Origin: a bacterium
Lineage (GTDB): Bacteria; Actinomycetota; Thermoleophilia; Solirubrobacterales; 70-9
NCBI GenBank assembly: GCA_023251935.1
Contig: JAHEXV010000024.1
Location: 1 to 34,122 of the forward strand
Direction: 5' to 3'
DNA length: 34,122 nt
A program made the translations under genes and the position numbers. How positions within the stretch are numbered: the first letter of the stretch is position 1; the number at the start of each line of letters is the position of its first letter. Positions 1-7,717 of this stretch are shown one piece after another. Under the pieces are notes generated by a model, which saw only the letters and a list, made by a program, of their open reading frames with translations, was not told where the DNA came from and made no database searches.

Positions 1-1510
1 GAGCGCCAAAATGCCGCACCACCAGGTCGGCGACATCGCGAAGCGCCCACTGCTCACGATCCTCGACCGGACCCGGCTCGAGCCCGCAGAGGACGAGTGG
101 CCCCAGTGAGTCTCCCGCTCCCAGCGCACCGTGACTGGCGCCGCCGACGTGGCTGGCGCCGCCCCAATCGACGCACTCGTAGCCCTCGGCGAGGGAGACC
201 AAGACGTCGCCGGCATTCGGCGCTTGGAGCGCCGACCACAGTCTCGCCATGCCGTCGGGGTAGGCATCGCTGACCAGGCGCCCATCGGCGGGCTGCAGCC
301 CGAGCACCTCGGTGCGACCGTCGACGTCCCACCTCGCCCCGCGCCGATCGGTGGTCTGCGAGCCGGGACGAAATCGAAGCTGCCCGCGTTCGCTGGAGAC
401 GATCGCCTCGGGCGTGCCGCCGTTCGCCGACGAAAGCCTGGCCACGAGGTCCACTCCCTCGAGCCGCTCGAGAGCCGTCCAGACAGCGCTGAGGCGACGC
501 TCGTCGTCGCGGAGCAGGTAGACGGCCCCGGCGCGGGCCGTGGGGCTGACCGCGAGCTCGGCGAGCTCGGGGCGTTCGGCGTTCGGCTGCAGCACTTCCC
601 ATCTCTCGCCCAGGGCGGCGGCCAGCGGCAACGCCGCCCGGACGTCGGTTTGAGCGTGGTCGGCGATCAGGATCACGGCATGCGCTTCGCAGAAGTCGTC
701 GATGCCGCCGGCGGCGTCGACGATCCGGCCGAAGCAATGGTCGGCGTGGGCGATCGAGTCGCGCATCGCCTCGACGCCGTGGACGTGGGTGTGGTGATCG
801 TTGTCCGGCAATGAGAAGAGCAGGAAGTCGTAGCCGTCGTCGTCGACCAGCTCGCGGCCGACGCATGCCGAGTAGGCGTCGCGCGTCCCCGGACGCGCCA
901 GGGTGGGCCGGCAGGGGACGCGGCGGCTCGCGTACAGCTCCCCGTAGAACAGCTCGTCGGGGCCCCAGACCGCGTGACGGAAGTTGGCGGCGACGGCCAC
1001 CCGTCGCAGCATTCCCTCTAGCCCGAGCTCGTGGCGGCGACGGCCGCGATAGATCAGGAACGGCGTGCACGCGGTTCGCACCCCGACGTCGCCGAGGCGC
1101 TCGAACACCGTCTCCGCGTCATGGGACAGGTGAGCCATGTTCAGGTTGTAGACGGTGTCGTAGAGGGTCCTGAACAACCCGAAGGCGCGAGTCGCCTCGA
1201 GCGAGGATCCATATTCGACGTAGCGGCGCTCCGCGCGGTGGTACCAGTTCATGCCGCTGATGTGATGTCGATCCGGACTGGCGCCGGTGGCGATCTCCGA
1301 GCAGGCGACGGGGGTGACCGACGGGAACGCGGACACGCAGTCGCCGACCAGGGTGCCGCGGTCGATCAGCGCGGCGAAGTTCGGCGCCAGGTCCTCGGCG
1401 ACGGCGCGCACCAGCATGTCGGTGCGCAGCGAGTCGACGACGACCAGGCAGAGCTTGCGGGACACGTGCGGGGGATCGGGCCCTGACGGCGGCGAGGACC
1501 CGGTGCTCAC
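1..1510 (-). CDS. Alkaline phosphatase superfamily phosphodiesterase / nucleotide pyrophosphatase-like protein (3' end missing)
   Basis: A continuous frame of about 503 codons runs from GTG at 1510 past the left edge, so the C-terminus is missing. The metal-site motifs of the phosphodiesterase/nucleotide pyrophosphatase branch appear in order: VVVDSLRTD near residue 26 (first Asp ligand), FPSVTPVACSEIATG near residue 66 (Thr as nucleophile candidate), LPDNDHHTH (Asp/His ligands), ILIADHAQT (Asp-His pair) and GGASHG (last His). This family hydrolyses phosphodiester or phosphoester bonds using two zinc ions. The substrate cannot be read from sequence. No signal peptide is visible. The GTG start overlaps the TGA of the upstream membrane-protein gene (GTGA, 1507-1510), so the two are probably translationally coupled. 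The longer open frames on the plus strand here are shadows. Confidence 0.8.
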   Translation of the reverse strand, partial: MSTGSSPPSGPDPPHVSRKLCLVVVDSLRTDMLVRAVAEDLAPNFAALIDRGTLVGDCVSAFPSVTPVACSEIATGASPDRHHISGMNWYHRAERRYVEYGSSLEATRAFGLFRTLYDTVYNLNMAHLSHDAETVFERLGDVGVRTACTPFLIYRGRRRHELGLEGMLRRVAVAANFRHAVWGPDELFYGELYASRRVPCRPTLARPGTRDAYSACVGRELVDDDGYDFLLFSLPDNDHHTHVHGVEAMRDSIAHADHCFGRIVDAAGGIDDFCEAHAVILIADHAQTDVRAALPLAAALGERWEVLQPNAERPELAELAVSPTARAGAVYLLRDDERRLSAVWTALERLEGVDLVARLSSANGGTPEAIVSSERGQLRFRPGSQTTDRRGARWDVDGRTEVLGLQPADGRLVSDAYPDGMARLWSALQAPNAGDVLVSLAEGYECVDWGGASHVGGASHGALGAGDSLGPLVLCGLEPGPVEDREQWALRDVADLVVRHFGA

Positions 1511-1938
1511 CGGAGCACGCGCAAGCCCTCGTACTTGCGCTGGGCCCGGCGGCGACGGGCGGAGGCGAGCCAGAGCAGGGCGGCGAAGGCGACCAGGCCG
1601 AACGGCTCGACGAACACCGACAGGACGGCCACGACCAGGGCGGCCACCGCGACGATCAGGCCGATCGACGAGGATCCCTTGGCCCGCGCCTGCGCCCCCG
1701 CGACCACCGCGCTGACGACGCCGAAGGCGAACAGGGCGATCGCGACCCCGAGCGGCACTCCTGGCCACGCCGGATGGCCGCGGTTCGACAGCGAGACCGC
1801 GAACAGGACGGCGCCCCCGATCGCGGCGACGATGGCGAGCAGGACGCCGGTCGGGCCGCGGCGCCCGGAGGCGCCGCCGAACGTTCCCGTCGCCACCGCG
1901 AGGCCGATTCCCTGGCAGGCTGCGAGGAAGAGGCTCAT
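1507..1938 (-). CDS. Small integral membrane protein of unknown function
   Basis: This 143-residue protein has about four hydrophobic segments (roughly residues 5-22, 31-48, 63-83 and 92-125) and ends in an Arg/Lys-rich tail (SARRRRAQRKYEG). The N-terminal stretch ACQGIGLAVATG loosely resembles small DUF4126-type membrane proteins, but the similarity is too weak to assign a family. It overlaps the downstream phosphodiesterase by 4 bp, so it may act with that enzyme at the membrane; this is inference. The ATG at 1938 is preceded by a TAGCCT box 9 nt upstream, which suggests a leaderless mRNA. Confidence 0.65.
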   Translation of the reverse strand: MSLFLAACQGIGLAVATGTFGGASGRRGPTGVLLAIVAAIGGAVLFAVSLSNRGHPAWPGVPLGVAIALFAFGVVSAVVAGAQARAKGSSSIGLIVAVAALVVAVLSVFVEPFGLVAFAALLWLASARRRRAQRKYEGLRVLR

Positions 1939-1947
1939 CGGCGCCAG

Positions 1948-1953
1948 AGGCTA
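1948..1953 (-). promoter_or_regulatory. -10 box, leaderless start of the membrane-protein/phosphodiesterase pair
   Basis: On the minus strand TAGCCT (TANNNT) lies 9 nt before the ATG at 1938. Transcription would begin at or next to the start codon. No convincing -35 is visible. Confidence 0.4.
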
Positions 1954-2019
1954 TCGACCCGCTCCCGCCTCCAAGGGGCGGTCGCAACGTACGGGGACCA
2001 GCTTCGGCACACTTGTGCG

Positions 2020-3468
2020 ATGCCCGAGCCCGAGGACAACCCGCCGCGGGAGCATCGGCCGCCGGCCGCCCACCGACGCGCGCACCAGACCGCTCGCGAC
2101 CTGGAGCGGTACGGGAGCCTGTTCGCCCAGCGCACCCGGGGCATGCGCTCATCGGCGATGCGCGACCTGATGGCGATCACCGCGAGGCCCGAGGTGATCT
2201 CGCTGGCGGGAGGCCTGCCGGACACCTCGACCTTCCCACCGGAGAGCTTCGCTGCCCAGATGACCAAGATCGCCCAGGAGTCCGCCGCCGAGGCGTTGCA
2301 GTACGGGCCCACCGACGGGTTCGCGGCAACAAAGGCCGCAATCGGAAGGCTGATGGCGGCCGAGGGCATGGCGCCGGACCCGGAGGACATCATCGTCACC
2401 ACCGGCGGCCAGCAGGCGATCGACCTGATCACCAAGACCCTGGTGGATCCGGGCGACCCCGTGATCTGCGAGGCGCCCACCTATCCGGGCGCGGTGCCGG
2501 TGTTCTCCTCATACGAGGCGGACACCCACCAGGTGGAGATGGACGCCGAGGGGATGAGAGTCGACCAGCTCGAGGCGCTGATGGATCGCCTCGCGGCCGC
2601 GGGCCGGCGACCCAAGTTCGTCTACTCGGTGCCGAGCTTTCAGAACCCGGCTGGGGTGACCCTGTCGGCCGAGCGGCGGCGGCGGCTGGTCGAGCTCGCC
2701 CGCGAGCGGGAGGTCCTGCTGGTCGAGGACAACCCCTACGGCCTGCTCCGGTACGAGGGGGAGCCGCAGCCGACCCTCTACCAGCTCGACGGCGGGGATT
2801 ACGTGATCTACGTCGGCACGGTGTCGAAGGTCCTCTCCCCCGGGATCCGGCTCGGCTGGGCGGTCGCCCCGCCGCCGGTGATGGAGAAGATCGTGCTCGG
2901 CAAGCAGGCCACCGACCTCTGCACATCGACGCTCTCCCAGTACTTCGCGGTCGAGTACTTCGCCGAGGATCGCTGGCGCTCCTACATCGACAGCCTCTGC
3001 GAGGTCTACGGCTCCCGGCGCGACGCGATGCTCGAGGCGCTGGAACGGCACTTCCCCGAGCAGGCGACCTGGACGCGGCCGAGCGGGGGGCTGTTCGTGT
3101 GGGCGACGCTGCCCGCCTACATCGACACCTCCGACCTGCTGGCGAAGGCGCTGCGGGAGAACGTCGCCTTCGTGCCCGGGGCGGCCGCGTACGTGGACGG
3201 CACGCGCGGCACCAACTCGATGCGGCTCAACTTCTCGGGCTCGAACGAGGGCCAGATCCGCGAGGGCGTCCGCCGAATCGGCAACGTCGTCGGCGAGCAG
3301 GTCGCCCTCTACGAGACGATCACCGGCGAGCACCGCCTGCCGCCCGACTCCTCCCCTCCCGGGACGCGGTCGGGCGAGTCGACGGTCGAGCTCGACCCCG
3401 GCGCTGACCAGCCCGGCGAGCGAGCCGCGGACATCCTGCCGCTGCGTCGCCGGCGCGAGGAGCCGTAG
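2020..3468 (+). CDS. PLP-dependent aminotransferase, class I/II (2-aminoadipate aminotransferase/MocR-like fold)
   Basis: Predicted 482 residues from ATG 2020. The frame is open further upstream to 1774, but that part overlaps the divergent gene and has no family similarity, so 2020 is preferred. Fold-type I motifs are clear: VISLAGGLPD near the N-terminus, TTGGQQAIDL (cofactor phosphate region), SVPSFQNPAG, VEDNPYG (Asp contacting the pyridine nitrogen) and GTVSKVLSPGIRLGW with Lys270 as the Schiff-base lysine. A C-terminal Arg for substrate carboxylate is expected in MRLNFSG. The pattern matches LysN-like enzymes that transaminate 2-aminoadipate or branched and aromatic amino acids. No GntR-type DNA-binding domain is present. 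The last 60 or so residues are charged and low in complexity. The ddl-like gene follows 8 bp later in the same direction, so the two probably share a transcript. Specificity is unassigned. Confidence 0.88.
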   Translation: MPEPEDNPPREHRPPAAHRRAHQTARDLERYGSLFAQRTRGMRSSAMRDLMAITARPEVISLAGGLPDTSTFPPESFAAQMTKIAQESAAEALQYGPTDGFAATKAAIGRLMAAEGMAPDPEDIIVTTGGQQAIDLITKTLVDPGDPVICEAPTYPGAVPVFSSYEADTHQVEMDAEGMRVDQLEALMDRLAAAGRRPKFVYSVPSFQNPAGVTLSAERRRRLVELAREREVLLVEDNPYGLLRYEGEPQPTLYQLDGGDYVIYVGTVSKVLSPGIRLGWAVAPPPVMEKIVLGKQATDLCTSTLSQYFAVEYFAEDRWRSYIDSLCEVYGSRRDAMLEALERHFPEQATWTRPSGGLFVWATLPAYIDTSDLLAKALRENVAFVPGAAAYVDGTRGTNSMRLNFSGSNEGQIREGVRRIGNVVGEQVALYETITGEHRLPPDSSPPGTRSGESTVELDPGADQPGERAADILPLRRRREEP

Positions 3469-3476
3469 CGCGAACG

Positions 3477-4457
3477 ATGAAGGTCGCGGTCCTGAAGGGG
3501 GGAAGGTCGCTGGAGCGCCAGGTCTCGCTGCGCTCGGCGGCCAGGGTCGAGGACGCGCTGGGCTCCCTCGGGCACGTCGTCCTGTCGCTCGACGTCGGCG
3601 CCGACCTGGTGCGGCGCCTCAAGCACGAGGCCCCCGACGTCGCCTTCATCGCCCTCCACGGCCCCGGGGGAGAGGACGGAACCCCGCAGGAGCTGCTCGA
3701 GATCCTCGGCATCCCGTACACGGGCCCGGGCGTCGCGGCGTGCATCCAGTGCATGGACAAGGTGCAGACCAAGCACCTGCTGCGCGCCGCCGGGATCCCG
3801 ACCCCGGATTGGGTCGCCTTCAACTCGACCGCGTTTCGAGAGCTCGGCGCGGCCGACGCGCTCACCGACATCGAGGCTCGGCTGGGCTTCCCCCTGGTCG
3901 TCAAGCCCGCCGCCCAGGGGTCGGCGCTCGGGGTGGGATTCGCGGCCTCGGGCGACGACGTGCCGGAGGCCCTGGTGGCCGCGTTCAGCTACGACGACAG
4001 GGTGCTGTTGGAACGCCACATCGAGGGGAGCGAACTCGCCGTCTCGCTGCTCGGCTCAGAGCCACTGCCGGTGGTCGAGGTGCGGCCGAAGGAGGAGGAC
4101 CTGTTCAACTACGAGGCCCGCTACGAGATCGGCCGCACCGAGTACCTCTGCCCCGCAGACCTGACGGCCGAGCAGGCCGGCGAGGTCCAGGAGGTGGCCC
4201 GAGCGACCTACGACGCGCTCTCGTGCACGGGGTTCGCCCGCGTGGACCTGATCCTCGACGGCGACTCGACGCCCCAGGTGCTCGAGGCGAACGCGATCCC
4301 CGGCCTCACCGACACCTCACTCCTGCCGATGGCCGCTGAGGCGGCGGGGCTCGAGTTCGAGCAGCTCGTCGAGCGGATCGTCCGCCTGGCGCTGGCTCGG
4401 GCTAGCGACGAAGTCGCGGGCGGAACGGTTCAACCTGCCGCCCCGACCGAGCCCTGA
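3477..4457 (+). CDS. ddl: D-alanine--D-alanine ligase family protein (ATP-grasp)
   Basis: This 326-residue protein matches D-Ala-D-Ala ligases in length and motifs. The N-terminal substrate-binding block is VLKGGRSLERQVSLRS (Glu13, Ser17). The next block is ALHGPGGEDGTPQ, followed by LGIPYTGPGV and MDKVQTK. The ATP-grasp core includes FPLVVKPAAQGSALGVGF, and YLCPADLT contains the substrate-loop Tyr. The C-terminal metal site is LEANAIPGLTDTSLLP (Glu270, Asn272). It would ligate two D-alanines in the cytoplasm for peptidoglycan precursors. The usual ENTLPGMT motif reads EANAIPGLT, so it may be a divergent paralogue with altered specificity; a second ddl could exist in a mur cluster elsewhere. 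It lies 8 bp after the aminotransferase gene and ends at a hairpin shared with the converging DUF151 gene. Confidence 0.85.
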   Translation: MKVAVLKGGRSLERQVSLRSAARVEDALGSLGHVVLSLDVGADLVRRLKHEAPDVAFIALHGPGGEDGTPQELLEILGIPYTGPGVAACIQCMDKVQTKHLLRAAGIPTPDWVAFNSTAFRELGAADALTDIEARLGFPLVVKPAAQGSALGVGFAASGDDVPEALVAAFSYDDRVLLERHIEGSELAVSLLGSEPLPVVEVRPKEEDLFNYEARYEIGRTEYLCPADLTAEQAGEVQEVARATYDALSCTGFARVDLILDGDSTPQVLEANAIPGLTDTSLLPMAAEAAGLEFEQLVERIVRLALARASDEVAGGTVQPAAPTEP

Positions 4458-4458
4458 C

Positions 4459-4494
4459 CCGCCGAGAGCGAGGCGAAGCCGAGCAGCTCGGCGG
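4459..4494. terminator. Bidirectional terminator-like hairpin between convergent ddl and DUF151 genes
   Basis: CCGCCGAG (4459-4466) pairs perfectly with CTCGGCGG (4487-4494). The 20-nt loop contains a small GGC-GAA-GCC hairpin. It begins 2 nt after the ddl stop and ends 3 nt before the DUF151 stop. A short T-rich stretch (GTTATT) follows on the plus strand. Confidence 0.6.
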
Positions 4495-4496
4495 AG

Positions 4497-4988
4497 TTAT
4501 TCCTCGCCCTTGGCGAAGTCCTCGGGCGTCACCTGGTCGAGGAAGTCCTTGAACTTCTCCACCACCTCCTCCGTGTCCTCGACCTCGTGCTCGAACTCGA
4601 TCGAGGACTCTTCGATGACGTCGTCGGCGGCGAAGATCGGCGCCTGGGTCCGCACCGCCAGGGCGATCGCGTCGGAGGGGCGGGAGTCGATCTCGAGCTC
4701 CGATCCGTTGACCGAGATCGTGATCGAGGCGTAAAAGGTGTTGTCGCGAAGCTCGGTGACGGCGACTCGCTCGCACTTCGCGTCGAGCTGGTCGAGCATG
4801 TCCGAGAGCAGGTCGTGGGTCATCGGTCGCGGCGTCGAGGCCCCCTGGAGCTTCATCAGGATCGCCGCCGCCTCGGGATGCCCGATCCAGATCGGCAGAA
4901 ACCGGTTCCCGTCGACCGTCTTCAGCAAGACGATCGGCTGCTTGCCGACCATGTCGAAGCTGACGCCGTAGATCTGCATCTGCTGCAA
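4497..4988 (-). CDS. Bifunctional nuclease (DUF151/BFN) family protein
   Basis: The 163-residue protein is a DUF151 member: MQIYGVSFD at the N-terminus, PIVLLKTVDGNRFLPIWIG with EAAAI, then FYASITI and IDSRPSDAIALAVR, which are hallmarks of this family. Plant members have been reported as bifunctional nucleases; the bacterial role is unclear. The C-terminal 40 residues are strongly acidic (about one third Glu/Asp). The start is probably TTG at 4988, because GGGAG ends about 6 nt before it; an ATG nine bases further in (4979) would sit too far from that ribosome binding site. A perfect TATAAT lies at 5022-5027. Confidence 0.85.
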   Translation of the reverse strand: MQQMQIYGVSFDMVGKQPIVLLKTVDGNRFLPIWIGHPEAAAILMKLQGASTPRPMTHDLLSDMLDQLDAKCERVAVTELRDNTFYASITISVNGSELEIDSRPSDAIALAVRTQAPIFAADDVIEESSIEFEHEVEDTEEVVEKFKDFLDQVTPEDFAKGEE

Positions 4989-5021
4989 GGTGTTCTCCCG
5001 GCCCTCGGGGGGCTGCGGGCC

Positions 5022-5027
5022 ATTATA
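5022..5027 (-). promoter_or_regulatory. -10 box of the DUF151 gene
   Basis: The minus strand reads CCTATAATGG, a consensus TATAAT hexamer, about 33 nt before the TTG start. This gives a leader of roughly 25 nt that carries the GGGAG ribosome binding site. The -35 region (about 5045-5050) is not consensus. Confidence 0.55.
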
Positions 5028-5096
5028 GGTACGGGCCGGAGGGCCTCCGGAGCATCGCTCGCGGCTCGCTGACGGCGAGCCGACGCGGCCAACAGC

Positions 5097-5102
5097 GATA
5101 AT
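5097..5102 (+). promoter_or_regulatory. -10 box, leaderless start of the SRPBCC gene
   Basis: GATAAT lies exactly 8 nt before the GTG at 5111, so the transcript should begin at or beside the start codon. No Shine-Dalgarno sequence is present. Confidence 0.5.
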
Positions 5103-5110
5103 CCGGCCCT

Positions 5111-5545
5111 GTGTCCGAGGCTCGCCGACAGGCCTACATCGACGCTCCGGTGGAGACGGTCTGGGGGCTGCTCGAGGACGTCGATCGCCACCCCCAATGG
5201 TGGCCGCGGGTGGTCGCGGTGGAGTGCGACGGCTTGGAGGCCGGCTGCACGTATCGGGAGGTGGTGCAGACGCCGGTCGGCAAGGACGAGATGATGCTCC
5301 AGGTCGATCGCCTCGAGGACTGCAGGGAGCTGTTGATCCGGTGCGTCAACACCGGCACGTTCGTGCACTTCGCCCTCACCGAGGCCCAGGACGGCACCTT
5401 CGTCGAAGCCAGGTTCGGAATGGAGCCGTGGAAGCTCAAGTATCGGGTCTTCGACATGGCGATCGGCAAGCGCTACTTCCGCAGTTGGCTCGAGCAGTCG
5501 CTCGACGCGATGGAGCGAGCCTGCGGCGAGCGCACCGCCGCCTGA
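5111..5545 (+). CDS. SRPBCC (START/Bet v1-like) family protein
   Basis: This 144-residue protein has the polyketide cyclase/dehydrase-type SRPBCC layout. It opens with YIDAPVETVWGLLEDVDRHP, followed by WWPRVVAVECDG, a beta-rich middle and a long C-terminal helix with RSWLEQSLDAMERA. The fold makes a deep hydrophobic pocket that binds lipids or other hydrophobic ligands; neither ligand nor enzymatic role can be inferred. It starts at GTG 5111 with a GATAAT box 8 nt upstream. It converges on the AKR-HemQ fusion gene with only 3 bp between the stop codons and no obvious terminator. Confidence 0.75.
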   Translation: MSEARRQAYIDAPVETVWGLLEDVDRHPQWWPRVVAVECDGLEAGCTYREVVQTPVGKDEMMLQVDRLEDCRELLIRCVNTGTFVHFALTEAQDGTFVEARFGMEPWKLKYRVFDMAIGKRYFRSWLEQSLDAMERACGERTAA

Positions 5546-5548
5546 GCT

Positions 5549-7441
5549 TCAGCCGCGGATCGTGTGGCCGACCCGGCGGCCGACGAAGAACGGGCCCAGG
5601 CGCTCGATGTAGCGGGCCGTCTGCTCGGTGGCCCGCATCGCCTTGACGAGGCGGCTGAGCCAGTCGGGCCGGGGGCCGAGGAGGCCGATCACGAACTCGT
5701 TGTCGTCGGGATCGAGGCCGAAGCACTCAAGCCGAACGTCGTCCGCATAGCCGGCGGAGGCGAAGATCCCCCCGATCCTGCCGTGCTCCCCGAGGATGCG
5801 ACCGCGCTCGGCATCGTCGAGCCGGTAGAAGTCGCCGGTTCGCCGCAGCGGATACCAGACCGCCCAGCCCGACCGCGGGTCGGCGAGCTTGCGGCGGGGC
5901 GCGGTGAGCAGCCAGTCCTCCAGGTCCGGCTCGCGACCCGAGCCGTAGGTCCGTCCGAGCATCGCCATTCGCGGCACACGTTCCAAGGCCTCGAAGGCCT
6001 CCCCGCCGGCCAGCTCGCGAGCGAGCGTCGCGAGGCGGTCCGGGTCCTCGTCGATCAGCAGGACGCCGGCCCCGCGTGGGTCCGCCACGTCCTCGTAGAC
6101 GACGCCCTCGGCGCCACGCCGCTCGAGCGCCGCGACGAGCTCGCCGGCGTCGCGGACTCCGGTGAACGCCTGAAGCTGGAGGTAGAGGCGTCGGTCGAGC
6201 GCCTGCGGTGAGCCGGCGCGCCGGGCGCCGCGCTCCCGCATGTCCCGTGGGTCGATCGGCGAGTAGAGGTCCCGGTCCGGCTCGATCTGGAAGCGCCGGG
6301 CGACCTCCTCCAGGGCGGGCGTCATCTGCCACTGGTCGGCGCGCTCGATGCCCATGTACTGACGGCTCGCCCCCTTGAGCGGCACCGAGCCCGTGTTGTC
6401 GCCCAGCGCCCGGATCTCCTCGACCTCGGCCGGGTCGAGCATCGGCCCCTCCCGTACGCCGCCCAGCTCGGCGCGCTTCTCCTCCACCCGGCGGGCCTCC
6501 GGACCCTGCTCCTGGACGAGCGTCGGCACGACGCAGCCGACGGGCTCGTGGGCGAGGTTCCAATGGCAGGCGAGCTGCGCGATTGTCAGCCCGTGGCGCA
6601 CGGCGATCGGGCGCAGGCGCTCCAGCTTGTCGTTCGCCGCCTCGACCCAGCCCGGGGGACGAAACGTGCGGTGGTCGCCGGGCGGGAAAAGGTGCCCGGG
6701 GCGCACGTCGTCCCAGAGCACTCCGCCGTGGTCGACGACCCGGGTGATCGCCCTGACATCGTGGGCGGCGAGCGCCGGCAGCGCCAGCGAGGCGGGCCAG
6801 GGCTCGAACGGATTGAGGATCACCATCGCCCAGTCGAGCAGCTCCCCGAACCGCTCCAGGCAGCCGATCAGGTCGAGCACGAAGCCGTTGTCGGGCCCCG
6901 GCGCGATCCCGATCAGGCGGGCGAGGCCGCCCTCGCGCAGACCGTCCATCCCCGCCCAGACCGCCTCGCTCTCGTATCCGCGGCGGTCGGGGTTATGGAG
7001 CAGAAGCAGGTCGAAGGAGTCGGCCCCGAGGCGCTCGAGGCTGCGCTCGGCCGCCATGCGCAGGAAGCTCGCGTAGCCATCCTCGCCGCGAAGACGCGGA
7101 TCAGTGAAGCGCTGGAAGCCGCCCCGGCCTTCGCGGCGACCTTCGTAGAAGTCGTGGCCGACCGCGCCGACCAGGCAGTAGGCGTGCCGTGGCAGCCCCT
7201 CGAGCGCCCGACCCAGCATCCGATCGGCGTCGCCTGTCCCGTAGACGTCCGCCGTCAGCACCGTCCGCACGTCATCGTCCGGGCGCAGGAGGCCGAGCAA
7301 CCGGTCCTCGGGAAGAGCCACCCCGAAGGGCATGAAGTTGCCTCCGCTCCAGGCGCCGATCGCGGTCCGGGTCGGGTCCAGCGGCTCGCCGGCGTCGGCG
7401 TCCGTCCCAATGGATGTTTTGCTTGGTGACCGCTCGAGCAT
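5549..7441 (-). CDS. Fusion protein: aldo/keto reductase-like domain plus chlorite dismutase/HemQ-like domain
   Basis: This 630-residue protein joins two families. Residues about 22-350 resemble an aldo/keto reductase (NADPH-linked TIM barrel): VLTADVYGTG with Asp65 and Tyr67, DLLLLHNPD with His149, and IAQLACHWNL. The catalytic lysine expected in a TKxG strand is absent; residues 90-95 read LVGAVG. Residues about 415-625 match the chlorite dismutase/HemQ (coproheme decarboxylase) superfamily: DRRLYLQLQAFTG, WAVWYPLRRTGDFYRL (Tyr530, Tyr539), GEHGRIGGIF (His553), ECFGLDPDDNEF, then KAMRATEQTARYIERLG and PFFVGRR. HemQ-type enzymes convert coproheme to heme b in actinobacteria. The barrel may be degenerate or use another cofactor; the fused function is unknown. 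The start is ATG 7441 without a clear ribosome binding site. The gene lies downstream of tRNA-Ile on the same strand and may be read from its promoter. Confidence 0.82.
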   Translation of the reverse strand: MLERSPSKTSIGTDADAGEPLDPTRTAIGAWSGGNFMPFGVALPEDRLLGLLRPDDDVRTVLTADVYGTGDADRMLGRALEGLPRHAYCLVGAVGHDFYEGRREGRGGFQRFTDPRLRGEDGYASFLRMAAERSLERLGADSFDLLLLHNPDRRGYESEAVWAGMDGLREGGLARLIGIAPGPDNGFVLDLIGCLERFGELLDWAMVILNPFEPWPASLALPALAAHDVRAITRVVDHGGVLWDDVRPGHLFPPGDHRTFRPPGWVEAANDKLERLRPIAVRHGLTIAQLACHWNLAHEPVGCVVPTLVQEQGPEARRVEEKRAELGGVREGPMLDPAEVEEIRALGDNTGSVPLKGASRQYMGIERADQWQMTPALEEVARRFQIEPDRDLYSPIDPRDMRERGARRAGSPQALDRRLYLQLQAFTGVRDAGELVAALERRGAEGVVYEDVADPRGAGVLLIDEDPDRLATLARELAGGEAFEALERVPRMAMLGRTYGSGREPDLEDWLLTAPRRKLADPRSGWAVWYPLRRTGDFYRLDDAERGRILGEHGRIGGIFASAGYADDVRLECFGLDPDDNEFVIGLLGPRPDWLSRLVKAMRATEQTARYIERLGPFFVGRRVGHTIRG

Positions 7442-7489
7442 CGGCGGGTCCGTCAGCGCTCGGCTCGCAGCCGGGGATCATGCATGGAT

Positions 7490-7633
7490 GGGCGATCCTG
7501 GACTCCAGGGAGCCCGAAAGGGCGACCGGCGTGAGAGTCCGCGGGCGGCTGGGGGCATCATGGGCGATCCTGGACTCCAGGGAGCCCGAAAGGGCGACCG
7601 GCGTGAGAGTCCGCGGGCGGCTGGGGGCATCAT
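7490..7633 (-). repeat. Two perfect 72-bp direct repeats carrying the 3' end of tRNA-Ile
   Basis: Units 7490-7561 and 7562-7633 are identical. Each begins on the plus strand with the 16 bp gggcgatcctggactc, which is also the 3' end of the tRNA gene (7634-7649). The base before it (T, the complement of discriminator A) is shared as well. On the transcribed strand the tRNA is therefore followed by two repeats, each ending in a copy of the last 17 nt of the tRNA. Each unit also keeps a shortened T-arm (CCTGGAGTCCAGG, with the loop bases lost) and a small GCCC-TTTC-GGGC hairpin. The layout recalls the rtT repeats after E. coli tyrT. Confidence 0.9.
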
Positions 7634-7706
7634 GGGCGATCCTGGACTCGAACCAGGGACCTCCTCCTTATCAGAGAGGCGCTCTAACCGACTGAGCTAA
7701 TCGCCC
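7633..7706 (-). tRNA. tRNA-Ile (anticodon GAT)
   Basis: The minus strand gives a full cloverleaf of 74 nt including discriminator A. The acceptor GGGCGAT pairs with ATCGCCC. The D-arm is GCTC/GAGC. The anticodon arm is CCTCT-CTGATAA-GGAGG with anticodon GAT. The variable loop is AGGTC and the T-arm is CCTGG-TTCGAGT-CCAGG. CCA is not encoded; TGA follows the discriminator. The 3' end is duplicated in the adjoining tandem repeats. Confidence 0.96.
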
Positions 7707-7717
7707 TCGGGCGGGTC

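Noticed and set aside
54-1070. An Arg/Pro-rich minus-strand frame with its own ATG
   Set aside because: It is in a different phase from the frame beginning at GTG 1510, which contains all alkaline phosphatase superfamily motifs.
1774-2019. N-terminal extension of the aminotransferase
   Set aside because: It would overlap the divergent membrane-protein gene on the minus strand and is rich in Arg and Gly without family similarity.
7490-7633. CRISPR array
   Set aside because: Only two adjacent identical units without spacers, and the unit derives from the tRNA 3' end.
7414-7700. A plus-strand frame with a 24-residue repeat over the tRNA-Ile region
   Set aside because: The 72-bp repeats are a multiple of three, so any frame through them repeats. 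The region is explained by the tRNA gene and its tail copies.
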